Source: Saccharospirillum sp965652395
GTDB taxonomy: Bacteria > Pseudomonadota > Gammaproteobacteria > Pseudomonadales > Natronospirillaceae
Direction of reading: 5' to 3'
DNA length: 64,000 nt
NCBI GenBank assembly: GCA_965652395.1
Contig: CBFGUW010000020.1
Span: 1 to 64,000 of the forward strand
This document shows positions 1 through 7,724 of the stretch, in pieces (the first letter of the stretch is position 1; every line of letters starts with the position of its first letter). The notes beneath the pieces are model-generated. The model was not told where the DNA came from. It made no database searches and saw nothing but the letters and a program-made list of their open reading frames with translations. The position numbers and the translations under genes are program-made.

Positions 1-92
1 CCAGTTCAGGGTATTATCCTTAACTGGACTGGTCATATCTATTAGACCACCTCAACCCATAATCGCTAGTTTTTGCCAGTAACCTTTTAATC

Positions 93-200
93 CGACTCAA
101 TCGACCTTTGGCCTGCCTTCGGAACAGGCGGTAAACCAGCGGGCTAATAAGCGGTGTAACAGACAACCAAATGAAAACTTTTCAACAGGCCCATTTACGA
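93..200 (-). pseudogene. Decayed internal fragment of a ubiV-like (U32 peptidase) gene
   Basis: Read on the minus strand this stretch encodes FSFG-x7-AR-x-FTA-x-SE-x-RPK-x-D followed by an in-frame stop. This is the same segment as FSFGYLPLAYSARCFTARSE of the intact ubiV nearby. By eye the nucleotides are roughly 70% identical to positions about 867-970. The Cys in ARCFTAR is replaced by Trp, and the stop falls where the DDC cysteine should be, so the cluster ligands are lost. No start and no remaining domain is visible. It lies just downstream of the ubiU-ubiV-DGC operon and looks like a relic of a duplication or an old gene end. I see nothing recognisable in the first 92 bases. Confidence 0.55.
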
Positions 201-212
201 ATCTCTTGCAGG

Positions 213-590
213 CTATTGAAACTCGTCTTTAGGGATATAAATCCTCAACTGTTGATATACGAAGTTCAGAGCGCGTTTGGACTCGGCGATGGTGCAGTTC
301 CGCTTGTTACGTTTGCGCAAACCCAGTTTGTTCAGCTCGATGTGAACATCGGCTGCCAGTTCATGGCGGGCCAGCGTATTGGCCGTGCAGTTAAGAGCGC
401 AGCCATCGATAGCGATGATGTCACGGCCACTTCTTGCCTTGCGTATCAATGGCAAAACGTCCCCGCCCAACCCCGCGATACAGGACATTTCAGCGATGTC
501 TTCACGGTCCAGCGTTACCGCCAGATCGTTAGCCAGTTGAGCGACATTGGAGCAACCGGAACAGGAATAAACCAAGGGTTTCTCAGACAT
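213..590 (-). CDS. DGC-domain putative zinc-binding protein
   Basis: A 125-residue protein starting MSEKPLVYSCSGCSN, with later cysteines in AEMSCIAG, IDGCALNC and RNCTI. This cysteine pattern, with the Asp-Gly-Cys triplet in IDGCALNC, is that of the DGC domain family (putative zinc-binding, function unknown). A longer reading frame exists upstream, but I chose the ATG at 590. It has a GGAGGG ribosome-binding site, and the start overlaps the ubiV stop by 8 bases, implying translational coupling. It is the third gene of a ubiU-ubiV-DGC operon, so a role in metal or Fe-S handling linked to anaerobic quinone synthesis is possible but is only inference from position. Confidence 0.8.
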   Translation of the reverse strand: MSEKPLVYSCSGCSNVAQLANDLAVTLDREDIAEMSCIAGLGGDVLPLIRKARSGRDIIAIDGCALNCTANTLARHELAADVHIELNKLGLRKRNKRNCTIAESKRALNFVYQQLRIYIPKDEFQ

Positions 591-1458
591 GACGCATTCC
601 CTCCACTTTGTGCCAATACCCGTTGATATCCGCGTCGGGTATTTCGGTGGATATCGGGTCGTGATGGATGGCGTTGTGAAACTGATCAATCCAATCGAAG
701 GTTCCTTCGGCTTGCGGACTGATGCGCACCAGATCGACCAGACCGCGCATGGATTCGATATCGTTAAGCAGGTTGTAGCGAAGCCCCGACTGAGTCTGAA
801 TGCCGTTCAGCGTGAACACCTGTTCGTCTTCCTGGCTGTATACGGCACGGCCGTTCGGGTACTTGATGCAACAGAGACGACAATCATCCTTGGGTCTGTC
901 TTCGGAACGCGCGGTGAAACAGCGGGCGGAATAGGCAAGTGGCAGATAACCAAAAGAAAACACTTCGACCGCCACCCGGTCGCGAACTTCCTGAACTTCA
1001 GGCTCGGCCAGCAGTTGGCTCAGCCATTCTCTTGAAAGCTCAACCGGCAGGTTCCAGGTACGCATACCCAGATCCGCCAGTTTTCGAAAGGTGTGGGGGT
1101 TGTAGCAATTCACCGCGTTCCCCACCACAAAGGGCATCCCCTGTTCCGCCAGATAATGCACCGCGGCAATGTCGTTGGCTTCGACCGTGAACGCATTCTG
1201 TCCGCAATAGCGTTGCAGTTCTTTTAATTCTCCCGGGGCTTCCAGCAGAGTCAGTGTCGACAACACCACTTCTTTTCCTGCCTCGGCCAATTCACGTCCC
1301 AGGATCAGATAATCCTCGAACGACAGTTCACGTCGCTTGCTGCATACTGTTTCACCGAGGTAGACAACATCCACAGGCGAATCAGCCACCTCGCGATAGA
1401 AGCTCAATACCTGTTCACGGGGCCAGAAGTAACCGATGGGTGCGAGTGACAGTTTCAT
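583..1458 (-). CDS. ubiV: UbiV, O2-independent ubiquinone hydroxylation protein
   Basis: Peptidase-U32-family protein of 291 residues, the usual length for UbiV (YhbV). UbiV works with UbiU as a heterodimer that hydroxylates the ubiquinone ring without oxygen, and both proteins carry a [4Fe-4S] cluster. The four cluster cysteines are visible in LGETVCSKRR, YSARCFTAR and DDCRLCCIKYP. The start is the ATG at 1458 (MKLSLAPIGYFWP), matching the family N-terminus; an upstream extension in the same frame has no family similarity. It lies 16 bases after ubiU and overlaps the following DGC gene. Anaerobic expression is expected from the FNR-type box upstream of ubiU. Confidence 0.95.
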   Translation of the reverse strand: MKLSLAPIGYFWPREQVLSFYREVADSPVDVVYLGETVCSKRRELSFEDYLILGRELAEAGKEVVLSTLTLLEAPGELKELQRYCGQNAFTVEANDIAAVHYLAEQGMPFVVGNAVNCYNPHTFRKLADLGMRTWNLPVELSREWLSQLLAEPEVQEVRDRVAVEVFSFGYLPLAYSARCFTARSEDRPKDDCRLCCIKYPNGRAVYSQEDEQVFTLNGIQTQSGLRYNLLNDIESMRGLVDLVRISPQAEGTFDWIDQFHNAIHHDPISTEIPDADINGYWHKVEGMRHV

Positions 1459-1474
1459 ATGGAACGCCCTCCCC

Positions 1475-2470
1475 TCAGTTCCATTTTCGGTGATAGGCAC
1501 CGAGCGTGGTCTGGTTGCCTTCGGAAAGACGCGCCAGGGTATCGTCCCAAAACGGGCTGACTTCGAAGCTTCCGGGTTGTTCCTTCGCGGCATCAATGGC
1601 TTGCCGCCATACTCTGGTCACCTGTGAAACGTAAGCCGGACTTCTCTGACGCCCTTCGATCTTCACCGCCGAAATACCTTCTTTAAGCAGTTCGGGGAGC
1701 AACGAGAGGGTGTTCAGACTGGTGGGCTCCTCTAGCACGTGGTAAGTCTCGTTGCCGACACGGAAACGCCCCTTGCACAAAGTCGGATAACCCGCTTGTT
1801 CATCCGGTTGAAACCGGTCGATCACAACATGGTTCAAGCGGGAAACCAGTACGTCGCCCTGCTCTTCCCAACGCACGAACTCCGCCGGTGAACAGGCACC
1901 GGCCGTGTTGGGCGATTCCCCCGTCATGTAGGAACTGAGGTAACAGCGCCCTTCCGCCATAATGCACAGGCTGCCGAACGCAAACACTTCCAGAGGTACC
2001 CGGGTGCCCCGCGCGATAGCCCGTACCTGTGCCATCGACAGCACTCGTGGCAAAACAACGCGACTGACTTCAAACTGACGCTGATAAAATTCGATGGCAC
2101 CCAGGTTGGTGGCCGAGGCCTGCACTGAAAGATGGCGCTCCACCTCCGGATAGCGCGAGGCGGCATAGTCGAGCAATGCCATGTCAGCCAGAATCAACAC
2201 GTCCGCACCGGCTTTGACGCTGGCATCCACCGCATCCCGCCACTCCTGAAAACCATGAGGGTGTACAAAGGTGTTGATGGCAACATGCAGCTTACGGCCA
2301 TGTGAATGCGCGCGATTGGCGGCTTCTTTTAATTGATCGACGGTCAGATTAAGGCCGGCGAAACGGCGTGCGTTGGTTCCACCTTTCAGGCCGACATAGA
2401 TGGCATCCGCACCATTTTTAATAGCGGTATGGACTGCGGGTATGCTTCCGGCCGGACACAATAGTTCCAT
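1475..2470 (-). CDS. ubiU: UbiU, O2-independent ubiquinone hydroxylation protein
   Basis: Peptidase-U32-family protein, 331 residues, partner of UbiV in anaerobic ubiquinone synthesis. It begins MELLCPAGSIPA and retains the cluster cysteines in GSLCIMAEGRCYLSS, AGACSP and TLCKGRF, as well as the family's C-terminal TTLGAYHRKW. I chose the ATG at 2470, which matches the usual N-terminus and has GGAG four bases upstream; an ATG at 2479 would add MET. It is the first gene of the minus-strand operon with ubiV and the DGC protein, divergent from ubiT across an FNR-like palindrome. Placement beside the nitrate reductase genes fits quinol supply for nitrate respiration. Confidence 0.96.
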   Translation of the reverse strand: MELLCPAGSIPAVHTAIKNGADAIYVGLKGGTNARRFAGLNLTVDQLKEAANRAHSHGRKLHVAINTFVHPHGFQEWRDAVDASVKAGADVLILADMALLDYAASRYPEVERHLSVQASATNLGAIEFYQRQFEVSRVVLPRVLSMAQVRAIARGTRVPLEVFAFGSLCIMAEGRCYLSSYMTGESPNTAGACSPAEFVRWEEQGDVLVSRLNHVVIDRFQPDEQAGYPTLCKGRFRVGNETYHVLEEPTSLNTLSLLPELLKEGISAVKIEGRQRSPAYVSQVTRVWRQAIDAAKEQPGSFEVSPFWDDTLARLSEGNQTTLGAYHRKWN

Positions 2471-2536
2471 AGTCTCCATTCACTTCTAGGTAATGCTTTC
2501 TTTGACAGATAGTGGCATGGAGAAGCACGGAAAAAG

Positions 2537-2550
2537 TTGACCTGACTCAA
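2537..2550. promoter_or_regulatory. FNR/ANR-type box between ubiU and ubiT
   Basis: TTGACCTGACTCAA is a TTGA-N6-TCAA palindrome close to the FNR consensus TTGAT-N4-ATCAA (one mismatch in each half). It lies in the 146-bp divergent intergenic region. Its centre at 2543.5 is 41.5 bp from a predicted ubiT start of transcription near 2585, with CAAAAT at 2573-2578 as a possible -10. Control of ubiUVT by FNR is known in Escherichia coli; control here is inferred. Confidence 0.6.
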
Positions 2551-2616
2551 CGGATTTACAATTTGAATGCCGCAAAATTTCCGAACCTTTCAAAGACTTA
2601 AAAACAGGAAACGCCG

Positions 2617-3111
2617 GTGATCAATACCTCGGAAAAGCAATACCCAGAAAGAGTTACCCGACTTGTCGCAACGCAATTCCTCACCCGGTTTCCGGAACCG
2701 CTGTTCAATCGGTCCGCCGAACTTTTTTTGAATCAATTATTCAAACAATACCGGGAGGGGGGAGAGCTCGACTTTCTGGAAAAGCGCTATTGGAAAATAG
2801 AAATCACCGATATGTCGAGGAGCCTGTTTATTCACCTCGACAACGGCAGGCTGAAAATTCGTGGCAAAGCCCCCAAGACCGATCTGGCATTCAAGGGCCC
2901 GCTGACCAGCTTTATCACACTGGCACTGAAGGAGCAGGACCCGGACAGCCTATTTTTCAATCGCCAACTGAGCATTGTGGGGGATACCGCTCTGGGACTG
3001 GAGATAAAAAATTTCATCGACAGGATACCGCTGGAGGAAATCGCCCCCTTCCCCCTCCCTGTGGTGTTGCGACAGCTCAGCCGGGCCTTCAACAACGCTC
3101 AACCGGCCTGA
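2617..3111 (+). CDS. ubiT: UbiT, SCP2-domain accessory factor for anaerobic ubiquinone synthesis
   Basis: A 164-residue SCP2 sterol-carrier-fold protein of the UbiT (YhbT) family, with the lipid-binding core around DNGRLKIRGKAP and the typical SLFFNRQLSIVGDTALGLE segment. UbiT is the lipid-binding scaffold required for anaerobic ubiquinone synthesis and takes the place of UbiJ. Translation starts at a GTG (2617) preceded by AGGAAA. The gene diverges from ubiUV across the FNR-type box, so all three are probably induced together without oxygen. It ends 128 bases before the DUF6455 gene, which has its own ANR box, so co-transcription is not required. Confidence 0.93.
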   Translation: MINTSEKQYPERVTRLVATQFLTRFPEPLFNRSAELFLNQLFKQYREGGELDFLEKRYWKIEITDMSRSLFIHLDNGRLKIRGKAPKTDLAFKGPLTSFITLALKEQDPDSLFFNRQLSIVGDTALGLEIKNFIDRIPLEEIAPFPLPVVLRQLSRAFNNAQPA

Positions 3112-3164
3112 CCCTCCCTGTTCATGGGCCTGAACGCTCGGTTCCAACCGGGCCACCCAGGCCC

Positions 3165-3206
3165 TTGATATACATCAACATTCGGACAACGCCCCGGTTC
3201 GATACT
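3165..3206 (+). promoter_or_regulatory. Perfect ANR/FNR box with class II promoter spacing
   Basis: TTGATATACATCAA at 3165-3178 matches TTGAT-N4-ATCAA exactly. The hexamer GATACT at 3201-3206 lies where a -10 element is expected if the box is centred at -41.5 (predicted start near 3213). It precedes the DUF6455 gene by about 60 bases. The match and spacing are read directly; binding is inferred. Confidence 0.78.
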
Positions 3207-3239
3207 GCCCCCAAACCCTTCAACCATCGGAGTTTCATC

Positions 3240-3668
3240 ATGGCTGTATCAACCCACCCGACCCAAAAACCAGCCTGGCTGACACGGTTACTGCACCTTG
3301 GATACCGTGCGAACATGCACCGAACCTTGGACCAAATGAGGTTGGAAGCGGGCCACCAATACCGGGAGCTGGTCTGCGATTTGGATGAACCTCTGGACCC
3401 GGTGATGGAACAGCTCATTCGGAAGTCCCTGAACGACCCTGAACGGTTGGAGTTTCGACCGTCACACCTGTTACTACCGAGAATGATGCATCAATTCAAG
3501 ACGGGAAAAGCCTTGTTCACCAATGAACAGTTGCGGAGCATGAGCCTTAGATGCGACCAATGTAAAAAGGTCGGCGAATGTTGGGGGGCATTGAGGGCCA
3601 AGGCCGACTTACAGCGATGCCAGGCTATTTGCCCCAATGCAGAAGCGCTTATTGCCAAGGCTTCATGA
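3240..3668 (+). CDS. DUF6455 family small cysteine-rich protein
   Basis: A 142-residue soluble protein with no signal peptide or membrane segment. The C-terminal half holds a cysteine cluster, C-x2-C-x5-C-x12-C-x3-C (CDQCKKVGECW to CQAICPN), which could bind a metal or an Fe-S cluster. It resembles DUF6455 proteins, whose role is not established. The ATG at 3240 was chosen because it follows the ANR box and promoter; a longer frame upstream would run through ubiT. It lies between ubiT and the nar operon behind a perfect ANR site, so expression under oxygen limitation is likely. Function remains unknown. Confidence 0.8.
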   Translation: MAVSTHPTQKPAWLTRLLHLGYRANMHRTLDQMRLEAGHQYRELVCDLDEPLDPVMEQLIRKSLNDPERLEFRPSHLLLPRMMHQFKTGKALFTNEQLRSMSLRCDQCKKVGECWGALRAKADLQRCQAICPNAEALIAKAS

Positions 3669-3671
3669 AAA

Positions 3672-3871
3672 CTCAAGTTTCGGGGTTCGCGTATAGGATT
3701 GTGCCAAGAGTGCGCACCGGCTACCTGGTTGCCTTATCAAGGGTCGTACGGTATGCCGCCCACTCAACCCTTCCATGGGGCCTGGATCGCAGCATCCTTG
3801 CTGCGAACCACCCTTGATAAGGCAACCAGGTATCCGGTGCTCGTCCCTGCCAGCGAACCCCAAAACTTGAG
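3672..3871. repeat. Dispersed stem-loop family, copy C (double-nested inverted repeat)
   Basis: The main arms are 3714-3744 and 3810-3840, 31 nt each with one mismatch, around a 65-nt loop. A second, outer pair (3672-3690 with 3853-3871) is also complementary with one mismatch, so the whole 200 bases can fold back. The loop holds the family hallmarks: an AACCCTTCCATGGGG hairpin and a second small hairpin, CGCAGC-ATCCTT-GCTGCG. It lies between the convergent DUF6455 and ppiC genes and abuts a strong terminator. Confidence 0.85.
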
Positions 3872-3873
3872 AT

Positions 3874-3900
3874 AAAAAGGCCGGAAATTCCGGCCTTTTT
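3874..3900. terminator. Bidirectional rho-independent terminator
   Basis: A run of A, the stem GGCCGG-AAAT-TCCGGCC and a run of T form a symmetrical hairpin that reads as a terminator on both strands. It lies between the convergent DUF6455 gene and the end of the nar operon (ppiC). Confidence 0.9.
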
Positions 3901-3911
3901 ATCCATGTACA

Positions 3912-4682
3912 TTACTGCATCAGTGGTGACGCACTGACCCCAGGGCTGTAACCTTCGATATCGGCCTCCGCCAGCAGCTGGGTCAGATACTGAGCGATGG
4001 CTTTGCGCCGAACCTTCTCGTTCAAATATTCCATAATTTGCTCTTCCACCATCCCGAACTCAAGCGGCTGCCCCTCGATCCGCTGTTGAACCCACACCAC
4101 ATGGTAGCCATAACGGCTTTCCACAGGGTTCGGAATGATTCCCACAGGGGCAGCGAACACCACCCGTTCGAATTCAGCCACCGTTTGTCCCTTGGAAATC
4201 TGCCCCAAAGAACCGCCGTTCTGCTGGCTGCTGCAAGCGGAGTGTCGGCGCGCCAGATTTGCGAAATCCCCTTGGCCCTGAGCCAACCGCCCCAGGATGG
4301 CTTCGGCCGCTTCCAACGCCTGAAGCCTCGCCTGGTCGTCTTCAGGATCCGCCGCTAACAGGATGTGGCTGACATCCAGAAGCGGAGACGTTATAAAACG
4401 GTCACTGTTCGCTTCGTAATAACGACGGCATTCCTCGGCCGACGCCCGCGGATAGGTCACCTCCCGTTCGAAGAGCTGCTCGATGAAATCCCGATCGTTT
4501 GCCGGGTCATCACTCTCGGCTGGTTGCAGACCCAAAGCCTCGGCTCTCGCTTTGAGTACCTCACCAATCACCAGGGTTCTGGCGGCTTGGTCAAGCGCTT
4601 CATTCTTCGAGTCGGCGGGGTGATACTGCATTTCCCGATAGAGGCGATCTTCCGGAATCGGCTTACCGTTCACTTTTATCAT
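3912..4682 (-). CDS. PpiC-type peptidyl-prolyl cis-trans isomerase of the nar operon
   Basis: A 256-residue parvulin-family protein. The rotamase domain occupies roughly residues 95-205 (LDVSHILLAADPEDD, ARRHSACSSQQNGGSLGQI, FAAPVGIIPNPVESRYGYHVVWV). No signal peptide is seen, so it is probably cytoplasmic. It follows narI by 59 bases in the same direction. A PpiC-type gene after narI is a recurring arrangement in pseudomonads, where it is presumed to help fold or assemble nitrate reductase. The operon ends at the hairpin at 3874-3900. Confidence 0.9.
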   Translation of the reverse strand: MIKVNGKPIPEDRLYREMQYHPADSKNEALDQAARTLVIGEVLKARAEALGLQPAESDDPANDRDFIEQLFEREVTYPRASAEECRRYYEANSDRFITSPLLDVSHILLAADPEDDQARLQALEAAEAILGRLAQGQGDFANLARRHSACSSQQNGGSLGQISKGQTVAEFERVVFAAPVGIIPNPVESRYGYHVVWVQQRIEGQPLEFGMVEEQIMEYLNEKVRRKAIAQYLTQLLAEADIEGYSPGVSASPLMQ

Positions 4683-4741
4683 GTCAGTGCCTTTGAGAAC
4701 TCATGCGAACCGGCACCTTTAGCACCGGTTCGCTGGTTTAT

Positions 4742-5437
4742 TTATTGCGCCTTCGGGTAACGGCGTCTTACCACCTGATAGTTCCGTGTGACATAGGTCA
4801 GCGGAACGCTCCAGATATGCACCAGTCGACTGAACGGGAAGAGTACAAATAGCGTAATACCCAGAGTGACGTGCATTTTATATATCCAATGCACTTCGCT
4901 GATGTAACCCACAGCCTCTACCGGCCGGAAAGTCAGCAAATAACGCGACCAGTTCATCAACTTGTACATCTCCTGACCATCCATGTGGCTGGAGGAAATA
5001 AAGATGGTGATAACGCCGAGAATCAACTGCGCATAAATCAACAGCAGAATCGCGATATCCATCCGGCTGCTGCTCGCTCTGACCCGGGCATTGGTCAAGC
5101 GGCGCTTGATCAACATCGTCAGGCCGATAAAACACAGCACACCAAAGAAACCACCCACTCCCATGGCAATCAATTGCTTGGTTGCGAGACTGATGCCGAA
5201 CACATGCCACAGTTCGTAGGGAATCACCAACCCGGCGAAATGGCCGAGAAGGATCATGATGATTCCGACATGGAACAGAATGCTGGCGATGCGAAAGTTG
5301 CGCTTGTCCAGCATCTGGCTGGAGCTGGCCTTCCATGTGTATTGTTCGCGGTCGTATCGCACCAGACTGCCGAGCAGGAACACGCCGGAGGCGATGTAGG
5401 GATAAATCCCGAAGAAAAACATATTGGCAAAGGTCAT
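4742..5437 (-). CDS. narI: Respiratory nitrate reductase gamma subunit (cytochrome b)
   Basis: A 231-residue membrane protein with five predicted transmembrane helices and the NarI family ends (MTFANMFFFGIYPYIA; LVHIWSVPLTYVTRNYQVVRRR). Conserved histidines, for example in ILFHVGIIMILLGHFAG and in WIYKMHVTLG/LVHIW, are positioned to bind the two b hemes that take electrons from quinol and pass them to NarH. It starts 2 bases after narJ ends, indicating tight coupling within narGHJI. Confidence 0.97.
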   Translation of the reverse strand: MTFANMFFFGIYPYIASGVFLLGSLVRYDREQYTWKASSSQMLDKRNFRIASILFHVGIIMILLGHFAGLVIPYELWHVFGISLATKQLIAMGVGGFFGVLCFIGLTMLIKRRLTNARVRASSSRMDIAILLLIYAQLILGVITIFISSSHMDGQEMYKLMNWSRYLLTFRPVEAVGYISEVHWIYKMHVTLGITLFVLFPFSRLVHIWSVPLTYVTRNYQVVRRRYPKAQ

Positions 5438-5439
5438 GG

Positions 5440-6177
5440 TTATACTCCTCGCTCCGCCAGGGGCTGGTCGGCACCGGCGGCGTCAACCCAGTTCAACGGC
5501 ATGTATTGGTCGCGCCGCTGGCCTTCCGATGGTTTATTCTGAGCGGTGGCGCAAGCATCCGAGTCCGCTCCGGGGCCGAAGGTCACTTGCTCCTCCTCCC
5601 AAATTTTGTCGATGGCTTCCGGCGTGTCGTCGCGTTTTTCGTCCGCCAATTGCTCGCGCACCGACGCCAGCTCGACCGGCACCTCGGAAAGCGCCAGCAA
5701 CGCGTGAAAAATGGCAGCATACTGGCTGTTGCGCTGTTCCAGACGGCAGGCAAGCACCGCCAGGATGTGCGCCACCTCGGCCAGACCGGCCCGCAGGTTG
5801 TCTTCACCCTGAGTGGCCAGAAACTCCAGATACAACGGCAGGTAATCCGGCAGTTCACGCTCACTCAGTTCCAGCCCGGCGGCGCGATATTGCGCCAGCA
5901 GGTCGACCATGGCCTGACCGCGGTCGCGGGATTCGCCATGCACATGCTCGAACAACAACAGCGACAAAGAACGACCGCGCTCGAACAGCTCGTCGTACTC
6001 CGCCTGCCAATCGAACAGGTCTTTCCCCAACTGGTTATAGAAAAAGTTCACCAACGCCTGGGTTTCGGTTTTGCCCACCGGCAATGCTTCAATAGCAGCC
6101 AGCACGTCGGCGTGGTGGTCTTTCAGAGATTCCGTCGGATAGTCCAACAGCCGTGAGAGAATCAATACAGGGGTCAT
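5440..6177 (-). CDS. narJ: Nitrate reductase molybdenum cofactor assembly chaperone
   Basis: A 245-residue NarJ/TorD-family chaperone that inserts the molybdenum cofactor into apo-NarG and is not part of the final enzyme. The family pattern is present: a helical N-terminus LILSRLLDYPTESL, then the EYDELFERGRSLSLLLFEHVHGESRDRGQAM segment (split here as ELFERGRSLSLLLFEHVHG and ESRDRGQAM) and DYLPLYLEFLA. I chose the ATG at 6177; a TTG two codons upstream would also be in frame. It starts just after the narH stop and is followed by narI after 2 bases. Confidence 0.96.
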   Translation of the reverse strand: MTPVLILSRLLDYPTESLKDHHADVLAAIEALPVGKTETQALVNFFYNQLGKDLFDWQAEYDELFERGRSLSLLLFEHVHGESRDRGQAMVDLLAQYRAAGLELSERELPDYLPLYLEFLATQGEDNLRAGLAEVAHILAVLACRLEQRNSQYAAIFHALLALSEVPVELASVREQLADEKRDDTPEAIDKIWEEEQVTFGPGADSDACATAQNKPSEGQRRDQYMPLNWVDAAGADQPLAERGV

Positions 6178-6179
6178 GT

Positions 6180-7715
6180 TCAATCCTCCAACTTAACCGG
6201 AATGATCTTGCGATCCACCTGGGTGTTGCCACCGAACAGCCCGACAGCGCTGTCGCCATCACTGCAGCCATTGCCAAAGCTGAAACCACAGCCGCTCTTC
6301 ATGTCGTAGGCGTTCTCGGCATAGGCACGGTGGCTGGTCGGTATCACAAAGCGGTCTTCATAGTTGGCGATGGCCATGGTCTGGTACATGGTTTCCACCT
6401 GGTTGACCGTAAGCCCAACCTGCTTGAGCACCTCCAGATCTTCAACCTGCTCAACCTGTTGCGCCCGTTTGTAGGCCCGCATAGCGATCATTTTTTCCAA
6501 CGCAGCGATCACGGGTTTTTCATCACCGGCGGTCAACAGGTTGGCCAGATAACGCATGGGAATGCGCTGGGATTTAAGGTCCGGAATGACACCGTTCATG
6601 CCGATATGACCAGCCTCCACGGCGGACTGGATCGGCGCCAACGGTGGCACGTACCACACCATGGGCAGAGTCCGGTATTCCGGGTGCAGCGGCAGCGCAA
6701 TCTTCCATTCCATCGCCATGCGATAGACCGGAGAAATTTGCGCGGCTTCCAACCATGCATCGGGAATGCCTTCTTTACGGGCGGCTTCGATTACCTTCGG
6801 ATCGCTTGGATCGAGGAAAACATCGAGTTGAGCCTGGTATAGATCACGCTCGTTCTCGACACTGGCGGCCGCTTCGATACGGTCGGCATCATACAAGAGC
6901 ACACCGAGGTAACGAATGCGGCCCACACAGGTTTCGGAGCACACCGTCGGCTGACCGACTTCGATACGCGGGTAACAGAAAGTACACTTCTCGGATTTAC
7001 CGCTCTTCCAATTGAAGTAGATCTTCTTGTACGGGCAGGCAGACACACACATCCGCCAGCCACGGCACTTGTCCTGATCGATCAGCACAATACCGTCTTC
7101 TTCACGTTTGTATATCGCACCCGATGGGCAGGAGGCGACACAGGCCGGGTTAAGGCAGTGTTCGCACAAACGCGGCAGGTACATCATGAAGGTGTTTTCG
7201 AACTGGCCGTAAATGTCTTTCTGAACGACCTCATCGAAGTTTTTGTCTTTTTTACGCTTGTCAAACTCGGTACCGAGAATTTCCTCCCAGTTCGGACCCC
7301 ATTCGATTTTCTCCATGCGCTGACCGGAGATCAGCGAACGCGGCCGGGCCACCGGCTGGTGTTGTTTGTCACCGGCGGTATGCAGCGTTTGGTAGTCGAA
7401 ATCGAACGGTTCGTAATAGTCGTCGATCTGCGGCAGGTCGGGGTTGGCGAAAATATTCGACAACACCCGCAACTTGCCCCCTATGCGCGGGGTGATCTTA
7501 CCGTTTTTGTGACGTTTCCAGCCGCCGTTCCATTTGTCCTGGTTTTCCCACTCTTTCGGGAAACCGATGCCGGGTTTGGTCTCAACGTTGTTGAACCAGG
7601 CGTATTCAACCCCTTCACGCGAAGTCCAGACGTTCTTGCAGGTGACTGAACAGGTGTGGCAGCCAATGCACTTGTCGAGATTCAACACCATGCCGATTTG
7701 AGCACGTACTTTCAT
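6180..7715 (-). CDS. narH: Respiratory nitrate reductase beta subunit
   Basis: A 511-residue Fe-S protein that carries electrons from NarI to NarG. Four cysteine groups are seen in order: CIGCHTCSVTCKNVW near the N-terminus, CEHCLNPACVASCPSG, CRGWRMCVSACPYKK and CTFCYPR with CSETC. In the third group a Trp replaces one cysteine, the signature of the [3Fe-4S] cluster in NarH; the others are [4Fe-4S]. It starts 9 bases after narG and the ATG has the expected MKVRAQIGMVLNLDKC start. Confidence 0.98.
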   Translation of the reverse strand: MKVRAQIGMVLNLDKCIGCHTCSVTCKNVWTSREGVEYAWFNNVETKPGIGFPKEWENQDKWNGGWKRHKNGKITPRIGGKLRVLSNIFANPDLPQIDDYYEPFDFDYQTLHTAGDKQHQPVARPRSLISGQRMEKIEWGPNWEEILGTEFDKRKKDKNFDEVVQKDIYGQFENTFMMYLPRLCEHCLNPACVASCPSGAIYKREEDGIVLIDQDKCRGWRMCVSACPYKKIYFNWKSGKSEKCTFCYPRIEVGQPTVCSETCVGRIRYLGVLLYDADRIEAAASVENERDLYQAQLDVFLDPSDPKVIEAARKEGIPDAWLEAAQISPVYRMAMEWKIALPLHPEYRTLPMVWYVPPLAPIQSAVEAGHIGMNGVIPDLKSQRIPMRYLANLLTAGDEKPVIAALEKMIAMRAYKRAQQVEQVEDLEVLKQVGLTVNQVETMYQTMAIANYEDRFVIPTSHRAYAENAYDMKSGCGFSFGNGCSDGDSAVGLFGGNTQVDRKIIPVKLED

Positions 7716-7724
7716 GATTGACTC

